From Marivirga lumbricoides (lineage in GTDB: Bacteria > Bacteroidota > Bacteroidia > Cytophagales > Cyclobacteriaceae), in assembly GCF_014636295.1 (NCBI RefSeq), contig NZ_BMEC01000020.1:1-64000 (forward strand): 64,000 nt of DNA, in the 5' to 3' direction. A model generated the notes under the pieces. It was not told the origin of the DNA and searched no databases. It worked only from the letters and a program-made list of their open reading frames with translations. How positions within the stretch are numbered: the first letter of the stretch is position 1; every line of letters begins with the position of its first letter. Below are positions 63,564 through 64,000 of this stretch, one piece after another. Made by a program: the position numbers and the translations under genes.

Positions 63564-64000
63564 TTAACCCTCCACCAAATGCCTGTTAAACATCTTCTCA
63601 AATCCTGCTTTCTTAAGTCCACGGCCAATAAAAACAAGTTTTCCTTCTCTATTATCAGCATCTTCCCAGGGGGTACCATCTGTGGCAATGAAGGTATTTC
63701 TAACAGATTGAAGAATTACTCGGTTGGGATAGCCCGGAATAGCAATAAATCCTTTAACCCGATATACCTGATGCCTATACAACTGAACAATCCGATTAAG
63801 ATCTAACTGCAATTCATTAAGATCAAGGGGTTTATCAAAGGTGAGCGTGAAAGTAGTTATTTTATGACTATTATTGTCCCCATGCTCATGATGATGATGC
63901 TTTGCTCTTGCTGTTATAGGTTCAATGGAGATCGGTTTTATAACTCCCGTCTTTAGTATCTCATCTATCGGAAAAACCCCTTTTATTCCACTTATAACTT
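63564..64000 (-). CDS. CobW-family GTP-binding metallochaperone, C-terminal part
   Basis: This minus-strand frame runs without a stop to the window end, so the N-terminal GTPase domain lies beyond it. About 145 residues are visible. They include a His-rich linker (KHHHHEHGD), then TTFTLTFDKPLDLNEL and the CobW_C part (YRVKGFIAIPGY...NREGKLVFIGRGL). The His-rich loop is typical of zinc-handling CobW/ZNG-type proteins in zinc regulons. Together with the Zur-like regulator and the TonB receptor it supports a zinc-limitation locus. Confidence 0.88.
   Translation of the reverse strand, partial: VISGIKGVFPIDEILKTGVIKPISIEPITARAKHHHHEHGDNNSHKITTFTLTFDKPLDLNELQLDLNRIVQLYRHQVYRVKGFIAIPGYPNRVILQSVRNTFIATDGTPWEDADNREGKLVFIGRGLKKAGFEKMFNRHLVEG

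Overview
The window is a Bacteroidota chromosome segment, probably from a Cytophagales-like marine or soil bacterium (the order is an inference). The evidence is TAnnTTTG-type promoters, type IX secretion sorting domains, DUF1573 and Bat-type proteins, an RteC homologue, an IntDOT-like integrase and a pinensin-type lanthipeptide locus.

Region 1 (1-13010) is host core: two tRNA-Glu copies, gapA, tex, trpS, a DoxX protein, a DUF1573 protein, a MORN-2 repeat protein, an acetyl-CoA acetyltransferase, a VWA/TPR (Bat-like) pair, then tRNA-Ser and tRNA-Pro.

Region 2 (13011-40511) is a 27.5-kb integrative element inserted in the 3' end of tRNA-Pro. An 18-bp piece of the tRNA is repeated at the far end. 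The element carries a tyrosine recombinase, a two-component system, and a long same-strand cargo array: exported Fe/Mn superoxide dismutase, ChrA chromate exporter, tripartite RND efflux pump, DUF5916 outer-membrane protein, iron(III)-type ABC importer and a lipoprotein. A maintenance block follows (RteC, excisionase-like HTH, replication-type protein, DnaC-like ATPase), then a Fic/HNH pair and small accessory genes. No relaxase or conjugation apparatus was recognised. A 19-bp motif precedes the -7 element of three transcription units and is the likely response-regulator site.

Region 3 (40512-64000) combines a class I lanthipeptide locus with a zinc-homeostasis locus. The lanthipeptide genes encode a split LanB, a membrane fusion protein, a C39 peptidase-ABC exporter, a 63-residue precursor and a LanC-like cyclase that has lost the canonical zinc ligands. 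The zinc-type genes encode a DUF4625 lipoprotein, a TonB-dependent receptor, a MerC-domain protein, a Fur/Zur-family regulator and a CobW-type GTPase with a His-rich loop. Six copies of the palindrome GCAAYNNNRTTGC lie in this region, all upstream of genes of both groups; two are tandem pairs with exactly the same 38-bp spacing. I read them as operators of the local Zur-like repressor. The most interesting proposal for the window follows: a lanthipeptide made under zinc limitation, with a His/Asp/Cys-rich core that could act as a zinc-binding or zinc-competition molecule. PhoX and glycerophosphodiesterase genes lie between the regulator and the CobW gene.
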